Source: Paracoccus contaminans
Lineage (GTDB): Bacteria; Pseudomonadota; Alphaproteobacteria; Rhodobacterales; Rhodobacteraceae
DNA length: 64,000 nt
Assembly: GCF_002105555.1 (NCBI RefSeq)
Contig: NZ_CP020612.1
Coordinates: 1,604,001-1,668,000 of the forward strand
Direction of reading: 5' to 3'
The notes beneath the pieces were generated by a model. It worked only from the letters and a program-made list of their open reading frames with translations. It had not been told where the DNA came from and ran no database searches. The first letter of the stretch is position 1. Each line of letters begins with the position of its first letter. This document shows positions 21,245 through 29,798 of the stretch, piece after piece. Position numbers and translations under genes: made by a program.

Positions 21245-22297
21245 ATGCTGATCATGTTCCGCCCTTGGGTGCTGTGGAGCCTGCTGGGCCTGTTCGTCCT
21301 GTGGCTGGTCGTCGCGCAGGCGGGCGGCGTGCTGACGCCCTTTGTGCTGGGCCTTGCGATCGCCTATTTCCTGGACCCGCTGGCCGACCGGCTGGAACGG
21401 CTGGGTTTTTCCCGCGGCTGGGCGACGGCGGTGATCGCGCTGGGCTTTGTCGCGGCGATGGTCGCGGGGGCGCTGTGGCTGCTGCCGACGCTGCTGGGGC
21501 AGGCGCGTCAGGCGATCGAGGCGATGCCCGGCGCGCTGCGCAGCGGCTTTCGCTTTCTGACCGAGCGTTTTCCCGAGGCGATGGAACAAGGCACGGTGGT
21601 CCAGCGCTTTGTCACCGATGTGGTGGAACGGCTGCGCCTGACCGCGTTGCAGATGCTGGGCGGCACGCTCAACACCGTGGTCAATGCCGTCACGACCGGG
21701 CTGATCGTCGTGGCGACCTTCACCATCAGCGTCTATCTGCTGTATGACTGGGACCGCCTGGTGGCCGGCATCAACCGCCGCCTGCCGCCCGGCCATGCGC
21801 CGCTGATCCGGCGTCTGGCGCGCGACATCGACGATGTCCTGACCCGCTTTGTCCGGGGGCAACTGATCGTGGGGGCGATCCTGGCGACCTTCTATTCGGT
21901 CGCGCTGATGGGGGTCGGGCTGAACTATGCGCTGCTGATCGCCATGGCGGCGGGGGTGCTGAACTTCATCCCCTATCTCGGCTCGACCTCGGGCTTCGTG
22001 ATCGCCACGGGGGTGGCGGTGGTCCAGTTCTGGGGCGACTGGTGGAAGATCGCGCTGGTCGCGGCGATCTTCGTCTTCGGGCAGGTGGCCGAGGGCAATG
22101 TCATCACGCCGCGCATCGTCGGCGATTCGGTCAAGCTGCATCCGGTCACGCTGATGCTGGCGCTGGCGCTGGGCGGGGTGCTGTTCGGCTTTCCGGGGCT
22201 GCTGCTGGCGGTGCCCACGGCGGCGGCGCTGGGGGTGATCGGGCGGCATTATGACGCCGAATGGCTGGCCCATATCGCCCGCCCGCCCCGGCCCTGA
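21245..22297 (+). CDS. AI-2E family transporter (YhhT/PerM type)
   Basis: 350-residue inner-membrane protein of the PerM/AI-2E exporter family. It has N-terminal helices (about 10-80), a soluble amphipathic middle (QARQAIEAMPGALRSGFRFL), and C-terminal helices with GVLNFIPYLGSTSGFVIATGV and the conserved ITPRIVGDSVKLHPVTLMLAL region. Family substrates vary (signal molecules, Na+/H+), and none can be assigned. The ATG at 21245 follows GAGGT by four bases; a GTG two codons earlier is an alternative. There is no obvious partner gene. Confidence 0.85.
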   Translation: MLIMFRPWVLWSLLGLFVLWLVVAQAGGVLTPFVLGLAIAYFLDPLADRLERLGFSRGWATAVIALGFVAAMVAGALWLLPTLLGQARQAIEAMPGALRSGFRFLTERFPEAMEQGTVVQRFVTDVVERLRLTALQMLGGTLNTVVNAVTTGLIVVATFTISVYLLYDWDRLVAGINRRLPPGHAPLIRRLARDIDDVLTRFVRGQLIVGAILATFYSVALMGVGLNYALLIAMAAGVLNFIPYLGSTSGFVIATGVAVVQFWGDWWKIALVAAIFVFGQVAEGNVITPRIVGDSVKLHPVTLMLALALGGVLFGFPGLLLAVPTAAALGVIGRHYDAEWLAHIARPPRP

Positions 22298-22387
22298 CAT
22301 GAGCTGACCATTTTGGCCGGCGGCAGGGAACATCGGCCTGCCCCGCCCGTTGACTGCCCGAACGTCGAAGATAAAGGAAGCCCGCCG

Positions 22388-23311
22388 ATGTCCGAGGACA
22401 AGACCGATCCCGTTGCCATGCCCCATCGCGCGGGCGCGATCGACGGCCCGCATATCCCGCTCAACCCCTATTCCGACGACCAGCAGCCCTGGCCGGGCCT
22501 GTGCGAACGGATGGACCCCCAGCCCGATCACGGCGAGACAAGCTACAAGGGCACCGGCCGCCTGGCCGGCAAGCGCGCCCTGATCACCGGGGGCGACAGC
22601 GGCATCGGCCGCGCCGCCGCCATCGCCTTTGCGCGCGAGGGGGCGGATGTGGCGATCTGCTATCACCCCGACGAGCAATCCGACGCGCAGAGCGTCATCA
22701 AGCTGATCGAGGCCGAGGGTCGCAAGGCGCTGGCCCTGCCCGCCGACCTGCGCGAGGAGGCCGCCGCCCGCAAGGTGGTGGACGATGCCGTCAAGGGCCT
22801 TGGCGGGCTTGAGGTGCTGGTGCTGAACGCCGGCCGGCAGCAAAGCCAGGAATCGATCGCCGACATCACCTCGGACGCGTTCGACGCGACCATCAAGACC
22901 AATATCTATGCCCCGTTCTGGATGGCCCAGCAGGCGCTGCCCTCGTTGAAGAAGGGCGCCTCGATCATCATCACCTCGTCCGTGCAGGCATTCTCGCCCT
23001 CGGCCCATCTGTTCGATTATGCCCAGACCAAGGCGGCCAACCGGGCATTCGCGCAGGCGCTGGCCAAGCAGCTGGCGCCCAAGGGCATCCGCGTGAACGC
23101 CGTGGCGCCGGGGCCGTTCTGGACCGCGCTGCAGGTGTCGGGCGGCCAGCCCAAGGACAAGCTGCCCGAATTCGGGTCCGACAGCCCGATGGGCCGCGCC
23201 GGCCAGCCGGTCGAGATCGCGCCGATCTATGTGCTGCTGGCATCGGACGAGGCCAGCTATATCACCGGCGAGGTCTATGCCGCAACCGGCGGCAGCGGCA
23301 CCGGGGGCTGA
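22388..23311 (+). CDS. SDR family oxidoreductase (YghA/YhdF-like)
   Basis: 307-residue NAD(P)-dependent short-chain dehydrogenase of the group with a long N-terminal arm (HIPLNPYSDDQQPWPGLCERM and following). The cofactor motif is TGGDSGIGRA near residue 68. The NAG motif (LNAGRQQ) is followed by the catalytic Ser in SSVQAF and the YxxxK pair in DYAQTKAA. The end YAATGGSGTGG is typical. Relatives are general-stress or solvent-stress dehydrogenases; substrate unknown. The ATG at 22388 follows AAAGGAAG. Confidence 0.85.
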   Translation: MSEDKTDPVAMPHRAGAIDGPHIPLNPYSDDQQPWPGLCERMDPQPDHGETSYKGTGRLAGKRALITGGDSGIGRAAAIAFAREGADVAICYHPDEQSDAQSVIKLIEAEGRKALALPADLREEAAARKVVDDAVKGLGGLEVLVLNAGRQQSQESIADITSDAFDATIKTNIYAPFWMAQQALPSLKKGASIIITSSVQAFSPSAHLFDYAQTKAANRAFAQALAKQLAPKGIRVNAVAPGPFWTALQVSGGQPKDKLPEFGSDSPMGRAGQPVEIAPIYVLLASDEASYITGEVYAATGGSGTGG

Positions 23312-23419
23312 CCCTGGCGGGGCCCGCGGGGGCTGACTTTTGCCCCCGCCTTGGCGATAAGGCATGGGCCTTGCCGAATCACGGCAAGGCCCTATCCATG
23401 TCGGGCAGGGCCGAACGCG

Positions 23420-24835
23420 ATGCTGGACCATCTGGATGCAGTGCTGCTGGCGCGGGCGCAGTTCGCCTTCACCATGTCGTTTCACATCGTGTTTCCCGCC
23501 TTTACCATCGGGCTTGCCAGCTATCTGGCCGTGCTTGAGGTTCTGTGGCTGTCCACGGGGCGCGAGGTCTATCACAACCTGCTGAAATACTGGATGCGCG
23601 TCTTTGCCGTGGCCTTCGGCATGGGCGTCGTGTCGGGCATCGTCATGTCCTATCAGTTCGGCACCAACTGGTCGGTGTTTTCCGAACGCGCCGGCCCGGT
23701 GATCGGCCCGCTGATGGCCTATGAGGTGATGTCGGCCTTTTTCCTCGAGGCGGGCTTTCTGGGCGTCATGCTGTTCGGCACCGACCGGGTGGGCAAGGGC
23801 CTGCACGCCTTTGCCACGCTGGCGGTGGCGGTGGGCACGCTGATTTCCGCGTTCTGGATCCTGGCGGTGAACAGCTGGATGCAGACGCCGCAGGGCCATG
23901 TCGTGGACGAGAGCGGGCGCCTGTTGCCCGGCGACTGGTGGGCCGTGATCTTCAACCCCTCGCTGCCCTACCGGCTGGTCCACATGGTGCTGGCCGCCTA
24001 TCTGACCACGGCGCTGGTGGTGGGCGCGGCCGGCGCATGGCAGATGCTGCGCGGGCGCGCGACGGCCGAAACGCGGACCATGTTCAGCATGGCGATGTGG
24101 ATGGTGCTGCTGGTCGCGCCGGCCCAGATCCTGGCGGGCGATCAGCACGGGCTGAACACGCTGGAGCACCAGCCCGTCAAGATCATGGCGATCGAGGGGC
24201 ATTTTGAGAGCCACCCCGACGGGGCGCCGCTGAACCTGTTCGGGGTGCCGAACATGCAAACCGGCCGGCTGGACCATGCGATCAGCGTGCCAAGGCTGGG
24301 ATCGCTGGTCCTGACGCACCGCCTGAACACCCCGATGGCGGGGCTGGATACCGTGCCGCGCGATCAGTGGCCGCCCGTGCCGGTGACGTTCTGGGCCTTT
24401 CGCGTGATGGTCGGGATGGGCCTTGCGATGCTGGCGCTGGGCCTGTGGTCGGGCCTCGCGCGCTGGCGCGGCCGGCTTTACGATCAGCGCTGGCTGCACC
24501 GCGCGGCGCTGGCAATGGGTCCGGCTGGTTTCATCGCCGTGCTGGCGGGCTGGATCACGACCGAAACCGGCCGCCAGCCCTGGACGGTCTATGGCCTGCT
24601 GCGCACCGCCGACAGCGTCTCGCCCGTCGCGGCCCCGGCCGTGGGCGCATCGCTGCTGGCCTTTGTCGCCGTCTATGGCATCGTCTTTTTGGCCGGAACG
24701 GCGATCATGCTGCGGATGATGGCGCGCCCGCCCATGCCCGATGAACACGGCCCCGTCCGCGGCCAGCCCCAGCACGCGGCCGGCATCACCCCCGGCGGGG
24801 CGAGCGCCGCCACATCCGGACCAAGGGTGCGCTGA
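23420..24835 (+). CDS. cioA: Cytochrome bd-type quinol oxidase subunit I (cyanide-insensitive type)
   Basis: 471-residue integral membrane subunit carrying the hemes of a bd-type terminal oxidase, which reduces oxygen with quinol electrons. An early His lies in FTMSFHIVFPAFTIG; EVMSAFFLEAGFLGVMLFG and GWITTETGRQPWTVYG are family motifs. The quinol loop is short, which marks the CioA (cyanide-insensitive) branch rather than E. coli CydA. The ATG at 23420 starts at MLDHLDAVLLARAQF. The last 35 residues are a soluble Pro/Gly/Ala tail. The stop and the cioB start overlap (TGATG, 24833-24837). Confidence 0.93.
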   Translation: MLDHLDAVLLARAQFAFTMSFHIVFPAFTIGLASYLAVLEVLWLSTGREVYHNLLKYWMRVFAVAFGMGVVSGIVMSYQFGTNWSVFSERAGPVIGPLMAYEVMSAFFLEAGFLGVMLFGTDRVGKGLHAFATLAVAVGTLISAFWILAVNSWMQTPQGHVVDESGRLLPGDWWAVIFNPSLPYRLVHMVLAAYLTTALVVGAAGAWQMLRGRATAETRTMFSMAMWMVLLVAPAQILAGDQHGLNTLEHQPVKIMAIEGHFESHPDGAPLNLFGVPNMQTGRLDHAISVPRLGSLVLTHRLNTPMAGLDTVPRDQWPPVPVTFWAFRVMVGMGLAMLALGLWSGLARWRGRLYDQRWLHRAALAMGPAGFIAVLAGWITTETGRQPWTVYGLLRTADSVSPVAAPAVGASLLAFVAVYGIVFLAGTAIMLRMMARPPMPDEHGPVRGQPQHAAGITPGGASAATSGPRVR

Positions 24836-25854
24836 TGAACGGACTGGGCATCGACCTTGACGTATCGACCGTCCTGGCGGGGGTGCTGGTGCTGGCCATC
24901 TTCCTTTATGTCGTGATGGACGGCTTTGACCTGGGCATGGCGATGCTGTTCCCCGTCATGCACGAGGATGACCGCGACGTGATGGTGGACACCGTCGCCC
25001 CCGTCTGGGACGGGAACGAGACATGGCTGGTGCTGGGCGGGGGCGGGCTGCTGGCCGGGTTTCCGGCCGCCTATGCGATCCTGATGCCCGCCCTTTACGT
25101 GCCGATCATCGCCATGCTGCTGGGGCTGGTCTTCCGCGGCGTCGCGTTCGAGTTCCGCGCCCGCCACGAGGGGCGCAAGCACTGGTGGGATGCGGGGTTC
25201 TGGTTCGGCTCGAGCGTGGCGGCGCTGATGCAGGGGGTGGCGCTGGGCGCGGTGCTGCAAGGGGTGCGCGTGCGGGACGGGGCCTATGCGGGCGGCTGGT
25301 TCGACTGGCTGACGCCCTTTACGGTGCTGACCGGGATCAGCGTCTGCGCCGCCTATATCCTGCTGGGGGCCTGCTGGCTGATCCTCAAGACCGAAGGGCG
25401 CCTGCGGGACGAGGCCTATGCCATCGCCCGCCCGATGGCGCTGGTCGTGCTGGGCGCGATCGCGGCGGTCAGCATCGCCACGCCCTTCCTGCATGGCGAT
25501 TACTGGCGGCGCTGGTTCACCTGGCCGACGATGGGGGTCGCAGCAGTGGTGCCGGTGCTGGTGGCGGGGGTCGCGGCCATGCTGCTGCGGATGCTGGCGG
25601 CGCGGCGCGACCGCTGGCCCTTCTTTCTGTCGCTGGCGCTGTTCGCGCTGTGCTTTGCGGGGCTGGGGGTGTCGATGTTCCCCTGGATCGTTCCGGGCGC
25701 GCTGACCATCCATGACGCCGCCGCCCCTGAAAAGAGCCAGAGCTTTTTCCTTGTCGGCGTGGTGATGCTGATCCCGGTGATCCTTGTCTACACGGCCTAT
25801 GCCTATTGGGTGTTCCGCGGAAAGGTGTCCGCCGGCACGGGATACCACGGATGA
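24835..25854 (+). CDS. cioB: Cytochrome bd-type quinol oxidase subunit II
   Basis: 339-residue polytopic subunit II. Family marks are YVVMDGFDLGMAMLFP near the N-terminus, WDGNETWLVLGGGGLLAGFP, and FRGVAFEFRAR. It pairs with CioA in the inner membrane. It overlaps cioA by one base. Its TGA overlaps the ATG of a 31-codon ORF (ATGA, 25851-25854). Confidence 0.93.
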   Translation: MNGLGIDLDVSTVLAGVLVLAIFLYVVMDGFDLGMAMLFPVMHEDDRDVMVDTVAPVWDGNETWLVLGGGGLLAGFPAAYAILMPALYVPIIAMLLGLVFRGVAFEFRARHEGRKHWWDAGFWFGSSVAALMQGVALGAVLQGVRVRDGAYAGGWFDWLTPFTVLTGISVCAAYILLGACWLILKTEGRLRDEAYAIARPMALVVLGAIAAVSIATPFLHGDYWRRWFTWPTMGVAAVVPVLVAGVAAMLLRMLAARRDRWPFFLSLALFALCFAGLGVSMFPWIVPGALTIHDAAAPEKSQSFFLVGVVMLIPVILVYTAYAYWVFRGKVSAGTGYHG

Positions 25855-25946
25855 TTCGCCGCCTGGCGTGGTTCGCCGCGCTGTATCTGGGCGGGGTGGC
25901 CGCGGTCGGCGGGGTGGCCGCGCTGCTGCGCCTGTGGATCGGCTGA
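25851..25946 (+). CDS. 31-residue single-helix protein of the cio operon (DUF2474-like)
   Basis: Short ORF with a basic start (MIRRLAW), one hydrophobic helix (about residues 6-27, FAALYLGGVAAVGGVAALL) and the end RLWIG. Its ATG overlaps the cioB stop, so it should be translated with the oxidase. Small proteins of this shape (DUF2474; analogous to CydX of E. coli bd oxidase) follow cio/cyd operons in many proteobacteria and probably stabilise the complex. Identity rests on size, helix and position. Confidence 0.7.
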   Translation: MIRRLAWFAALYLGGVAAVGGVAALLRLWIG

Positions 25947-26253
25947 AACGGCGCCCTGGCTGCGCCTGCGTCTGGCCATGGCGCCGGCGAGGATGGGGGC
26001 AGGGCCGGGGATGGCGGTGCTGGCCCCGGCGGCTGGCGCATGGGGCAGCGGATAATGGCGAAAGGCGCCGATCGCCGCCCTTGAGGGGAGAGCGAGGGCG
26101 GGCGGCCGCGGCGGCGCTGCGCATGCCAGCCGCCCCATGCCGCGCGGCGGCGCGGTTGACGCGCCGCGCCGGGGCGGGCAAACCGCCCTGAAGGCCGGCC
26201 CCTTGCCCCTGCGGGCTGCGCCGCACCCTGATCCCCGGCAAAGGACGCCCCCC
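25947..26253. other. Gene-free GC-rich gap between the cio operon and nrnC
   Basis: 307 nt without a convincing ORF. It contains one GC-rich hairpin at about 26146-26166 (GCGGCGCG, short loop, CGCGCCGC), with no T run. A TTGACG-like string inside the hairpin loop has no matching -10. Otherwise I see nothing in it. Confidence 0.4.
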
Positions 26254-26868
26254 ATGACCATCCATCTTCACCAGGGCGATCTGCCGGACGGCCTGTCCCT
26301 TGGCCCTGTCGTGGCCATCGACACCGAGACGATGGGTCTTGATCCGCGCCGCGACCGGCTGTGCCTTGTCCAGCTTTCGGCGGGCGACGGGGATGCCCAT
26401 CTTGTTCAGATCGCGCAGGGCCAGCGCGCGGCGCCCAACCTGACGCGGATGCTGACTGATCCGGCCACGATCAAGCTGTTCCATTTCGGGCGCTTTGACA
26501 TCGCGGCGCTGGAAAACGCCTTTGGCGTGGTCACGGCCCCGGTCTGGTGCACCAAGATCGCATCCAAGATGGTGCGCACCTTCACCGACCGGCACGGGCT
26601 GAAATACCTGCTGCATGATCTGGTGGGCGTTGACATTTCCAAGCAGCAGCAGACCAGCGACTGGGGCGTCGAGGCGCTGAGCGAGGCGCAGATGGACTAT
26701 GCCGCCTCGGACGTGCTGTATCTGCATGCGCTCAAGGCCGAACTGGAACGCCGCCTGGCGCGCGAGGGGCGCATGGCGCTGGCGCAGGCATGCTTTGATT
26801 TCCTGCCGGCGCGCGCCCATCTCGATCTGATGGGATGGGGCGATGACAACGACATCTTCCGCCACTAG
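26254..26868 (+). CDS. nrnC: NanoRNase NrnC (RNase D-like 3'-5' exonuclease)
   Basis: 204-residue DEDDy exonuclease. The catalytic acids lie in AIDTETMG (motif I), FHFGRFDIAAL (motif II) and YAASDVLYLH (motif III). It is often annotated as RNase D, but it has only the exonuclease domain and no HRDC domain. It matches the NrnC type of alphaproteobacteria (HGLKYLLHDLVGVDISKQQQ, NDIFRH end), which degrades very short RNAs, mainly dinucleotides, and replaces oligoribonuclease. The ATG at 26254 gives the family N-terminus. kdsD starts 9 nt later. Confidence 0.88.
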   Translation: MTIHLHQGDLPDGLSLGPVVAIDTETMGLDPRRDRLCLVQLSAGDGDAHLVQIAQGQRAAPNLTRMLTDPATIKLFHFGRFDIAALENAFGVVTAPVWCTKIASKMVRTFTDRHGLKYLLHDLVGVDISKQQQTSDWGVEALSEAQMDYAASDVLYLHALKAELERRLAREGRMALAQACFDFLPARAHLDLMGWGDDNDIFRH

Positions 26869-26877
26869 GTGCGCGGG

Positions 26878-27837
26878 ATGGAAGATTACCTGTCAACCGC
26901 CCGCCGCGTCGTCGGGGTCGAGGCGCAGGGCCTCGGGGCGCTGCTGGCCGCGCTGGACGGCCCCCTCGGCCCTCCGTTCGAGGCGGCCGCCCGGCTGATC
27001 CTGGCGGCAAGGGGCCGCGTCGTCGTGTCGGGGATGGGCAAGTCGGGGCATGTCGGCCGCAAGATCGCGGCGACGCTCGCCTCGACCGGCACGCCGGCGC
27101 AGTTCGTCCACCCGGCCGAGGCAAGCCATGGCGATCTGGGCATGGTCACGCAGGGCGATGTGGCGCTCGTCATCTCCAACAGCGGCGAGACGCCCGAGAT
27201 CGCCGACATCATCGCCCATACGCGCCGCTTCGGCATCCCGCTGATCGGGGTGGCGGGGCGCGACGGCTCGACCCTGCTGCGCCAGTCGGATGTGGCGCTG
27301 CTGCTGCCGCCGGCGGACGAGGCCTGCGGCAGCGGGATCGTGCCGACGACATCGACGACGATGACGCTGGCGCTGGGCGATGCGCTGGCCGTGGCGCTGA
27401 TGGAACACCGCCGCTTCACGCCCGAACATTTCCGCACCTTCCACCCCGGCGGCAAGCTGGGCGCGCGGCTGGCGCGGGTGGCCGATCTGATGCATGACGA
27501 TCTGCCCCTGGTGGCCGAGGATGCGCCGATGGCCGAGGCCCTGCTGACGATTTCCGCCAAGGGCTTTGGCGTGACCGGCGTGATCGCGCCGGACGGGCGG
27601 CTGACCGGCATTATCACCGATGGCGACCTGCGGCGCCACATGGACGGGCTTTTGTCTCGCACTGCGGCCGAGGTGATGACCCCCGCGCCCCGCACCATCG
27701 CGCCCCAGGCCCTGGCCCAGTCGGCCCTGGCCGAGATGCAGGACCGCAAGATCACCTGCCTTTTCGTCGTCGATCCCGAGGGGCGGCCCGCGGGGCTGAT
27801 CCATGTCCACGACTTCCTTCGTTCCGGGATGGTCTGA
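26878..27837 (+). CDS. kdsD: Arabinose-5-phosphate isomerase (KdsD/KpsF family)
   Basis: 319 residues: a SIS sugar isomerase domain (about 35-170, with VSGMGKSGHVGRKIAATLASTG and ISNSGETPEI) followed by two CBS domains (ADLMHDDLPLV and EVMTPAPRTI regions). It converts ribulose 5-phosphate to arabinose 5-phosphate, the precursor of Kdo for lipopolysaccharide. The HPGGKLG motif (near 190) is typical. The ATG at 26878 gives the family start; GTG at 26869 is possible. The stop is one base before the lptC start, in line with the LPS theme of this cluster. Confidence 0.92.
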   Translation: MEDYLSTARRVVGVEAQGLGALLAALDGPLGPPFEAAARLILAARGRVVVSGMGKSGHVGRKIAATLASTGTPAQFVHPAEASHGDLGMVTQGDVALVISNSGETPEIADIIAHTRRFGIPLIGVAGRDGSTLLRQSDVALLLPPADEACGSGIVPTTSTTMTLALGDALAVALMEHRRFTPEHFRTFHPGGKLGARLARVADLMHDDLPLVAEDAPMAEALLTISAKGFGVTGVIAPDGRLTGIITDGDLRRHMDGLLSRTAAEVMTPAPRTIAPQALAQSALAEMQDRKITCLFVVDPEGRPAGLIHVHDFLRSGMV

Positions 27838-27838
27838 G

Positions 27839-28453
27839 ATGGGCCGCAGGCGCGTCGTCCTGTGGCTGCGTATCATCCTGCCGCTTGCGGCGCTGGCGAT
27901 CCTGTCAACGCTGTTCCTGCTGTCGCGGCGGGCCGAACCGGATGCGGCGATCCCTTATGTCAGGGACGGCGGCGACGCAGAGGCGCGCGCCCCCGGCATC
28001 ACCGGGCCGCGTTTTTCGACCGTCACCGCAGACGGGGCGATCGTCACCTTCAGCGCCGGGCGCTTCAACCCCGGGCCGGGGGGCGGGACGGCGGTTCAGC
28101 CCGTGCTGGACTGGCGCACGCGCGATGGGCTGCGCACCACGCTCAGCGCCGGCACCGGGCAGCAGGATGGCAGCCATATCGTGCTGGGCGGGGGCGTGGA
28201 CATGGCGCTGTCCTCGGGCTGGAGCCTGCGCGCCCCCCAGGTCGAGGCCGATACCGCCGCGGGCCGCCTGACCGCGCCCGGCCCGATCGCGGTCACCGCC
28301 CCCTTCGGCAGCCTGGATGCGGGCGGCATGGTGCTTGAAACCGATGCCGGCGCAGGACAGGTTCTGGAATTGAACCGGGGCGTGCGTCTGCTATACCGCC
28401 CCTCATCCGCCGGGGCCGCCCCCTCATCCGCCCCGCAGACAGAGAGCCGATGA
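27839..28453 (+). CDS. lptC: LPS export protein LptC
   Basis: 204 residues: one N-terminal membrane helix (about 6-25, VLWLRIILPLAALAILSTLF) and a periplasmic beta-jellyroll domain. It docks the LptB2FG extractor to the periplasmic LptA bridge. Sequence conservation is low, as usual for LptC; assignment rests on topology and on its place between kdsD and lptA. It overlaps lptA by ATGA (28450-28453). Confidence 0.85.
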   Translation: MGRRRVVLWLRIILPLAALAILSTLFLLSRRAEPDAAIPYVRDGGDAEARAPGITGPRFSTVTADGAIVTFSAGRFNPGPGGGTAVQPVLDWRTRDGLRTTLSAGTGQQDGSHIVLGGGVDMALSSGWSLRAPQVEADTAAGRLTAPGPIAVTAPFGSLDAGGMVLETDAGAGQVLELNRGVRLLYRPSSAGAAPSSAPQTESR

Positions 28454-28935
28454 TGCTGCGTTCCCTGATCCTTGCCGGTATCGTTGCGCTTTCCTGCGGC
28501 GCCGCTGCGGCCCAGACCGTCGCCTTCGGCGGCATCAAGGCCGATACCGGGGCCCCGGTCGAGGTGACGGCCGATACGCTGAAGGTCGATCAGGCCACCG
28601 GCCAGGCGACCTTCACCGGCAATGTTCTGATCGGGCAGGGCCCGATGCGGCTGAGCGCGAAAGCCGTCACCGTCCGCTATGGACAGGGCGGCCAGCAGCA
28701 GATCGAGGCGTTGACCGCATCGGGCGGGGTCACGCTGGTGAACGGGACGGATGCCGCCGAGGCGTCCGAGGCGGTCTATGACGTGGCGGGGGGCACCATC
28801 ATCCTGTCGGGCGATGCCATTGTCACGCAGGGCAAGGACGTGCTGGCCGGCGACCGGATCGAGGTCAACCTGCGCAACGGCAGCGCCAGCGTCGCGGGGC
28901 GCGTGCGCACGGTGCTGCAGCCCGGCGGGCGCTGA
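28450..28935 (+). CDS. lptA: LPS transport periplasmic protein LptA
   Basis: 161 residues with a Sec signal (residues 1-23, ending AAAAQ) and one OstA/LptA beta-jellyroll domain: APVEVTADTLKVDQATGQATFTGNVLIGQG, and VYDVAGGTIILSGDAIVTQGKDVLAG. It polymerises into the bridge that carries LPS across the periplasm. It overlaps lptC (ATGA) and lptB (TGATG). Confidence 0.93.
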   Translation: MMLRSLILAGIVALSCGAAAAQTVAFGGIKADTGAPVEVTADTLKVDQATGQATFTGNVLIGQGPMRLSAKAVTVRYGQGGQQQIEALTASGGVTLVNGTDAAEASEAVYDVAGGTIILSGDAIVTQGKDVLAGDRIEVNLRNGSASVAGRVRTVLQPGGR

Positions 28936-29708
28936 TGGCCGCGCCGCGCCCTGCCCCCGCAAGGGGGCTGCGGGTCGAGGGGCTGCGCAAGGCCTATCGC
29001 AACCGCCCCGTCATCCGCGACGTGTCCCTTGCGCTGGACCGGGGCGAGGTTGTGGCCCTGCTGGGGCCGAACGGTTCGGGCAAGACGACCTGTTTTTACT
29101 GCATCGCCGGGCTGATCCTGCCCGATGCGGGGCGGGTGATGATCGACGGGCAGGATGCATCGGCGCTGCCGATGTATCGGCGCGCCCGCATGGGGATCGG
29201 TTATCTGCCCCAGGAAATGTCGATCTTTCGCGGCCTGACGGTGGAGCAGAACATCATGGCCACCCTCGAGGTCGCCTGCCCCGACCCTCACCGCCGCCGC
29301 GACCGGCTGGAGGAACTGCTGGGCGATTTCTCGATCGGCCATCTGCGCCGCGCCCCCGCGCTGGCCCTTTCGGGGGGCGAGCGGCGCCGGGTCGAGATCG
29401 CGCGCTGCCTTGCCTCGAATCCGGCCTATCTGCTGCTGGACGAGCCGTTTGCGGGTGTCGATCCGATCGCGGTGGGGGAGATCCGCGGGCTGGTCCACCA
29501 GCTCAAGTCGCGGGGCATCGGGGTGCTGATCACCGACCACAATGTGCGCGAGACGCTGGGGATCGTGGACCGCGCCTATATCCTGCATGACGGACATGTG
29601 CTGCGCGCGGGCAGCGCGGCCGAGATCGTCGCCGATCCGCAGGTGCGCCAGGTCTATCTGGGCGACAGTTTCACGATGGCGGACGCCAGCCCTCCGGGCC
29701 GCGATTGA
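28935..29708 (+). CDS. lptB: LPS export ABC transporter ATP-binding protein LptB
   Basis: 257-residue ATPase with Walker A GPNGSGKTT, Q-loop YLPQEMSIFRGLTVEQNIMA, signature LSGGERRRVEIAR, Walker B YLLLDEPFAGVDP and switch His in ITDHNVRETL. It powers LPS extraction from the inner membrane with LptFG, which are not in this window. It starts on the last base of the lptA stop. The hpf promoter overlaps its own stop. Confidence 0.95.
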   Translation: MAAPRPAPARGLRVEGLRKAYRNRPVIRDVSLALDRGEVVALLGPNGSGKTTCFYCIAGLILPDAGRVMIDGQDASALPMYRRARMGIGYLPQEMSIFRGLTVEQNIMATLEVACPDPHRRRDRLEELLGDFSIGHLRRAPALALSGGERRRVEIARCLASNPAYLLLDEPFAGVDPIAVGEIRGLVHQLKSRGIGVLITDHNVRETLGIVDRAYILHDGHVLRAGSAAEIVADPQVRQVYLGDSFTMADASPPGRD

Positions 29709-29733
29709 CAGCCGGGGCAAGCTGTCCGCAAAT
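29705..29733 (+). promoter_or_regulatory. Promoter candidate for hpf
   Basis: A perfect TTGACA (29705-29710) overlaps the lptB stop. After a 17-nt spacer comes GCAAAT (29728-29733). A transcript would start about 60 nt before hpf. Confidence 0.45.
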
Positions 29734-29798
29734 GAGATGACCCGATGCCGTCCGGCGTCCTGCCGCGCGGCGCCAAGCGGGCCAACGGAGGACATTTC

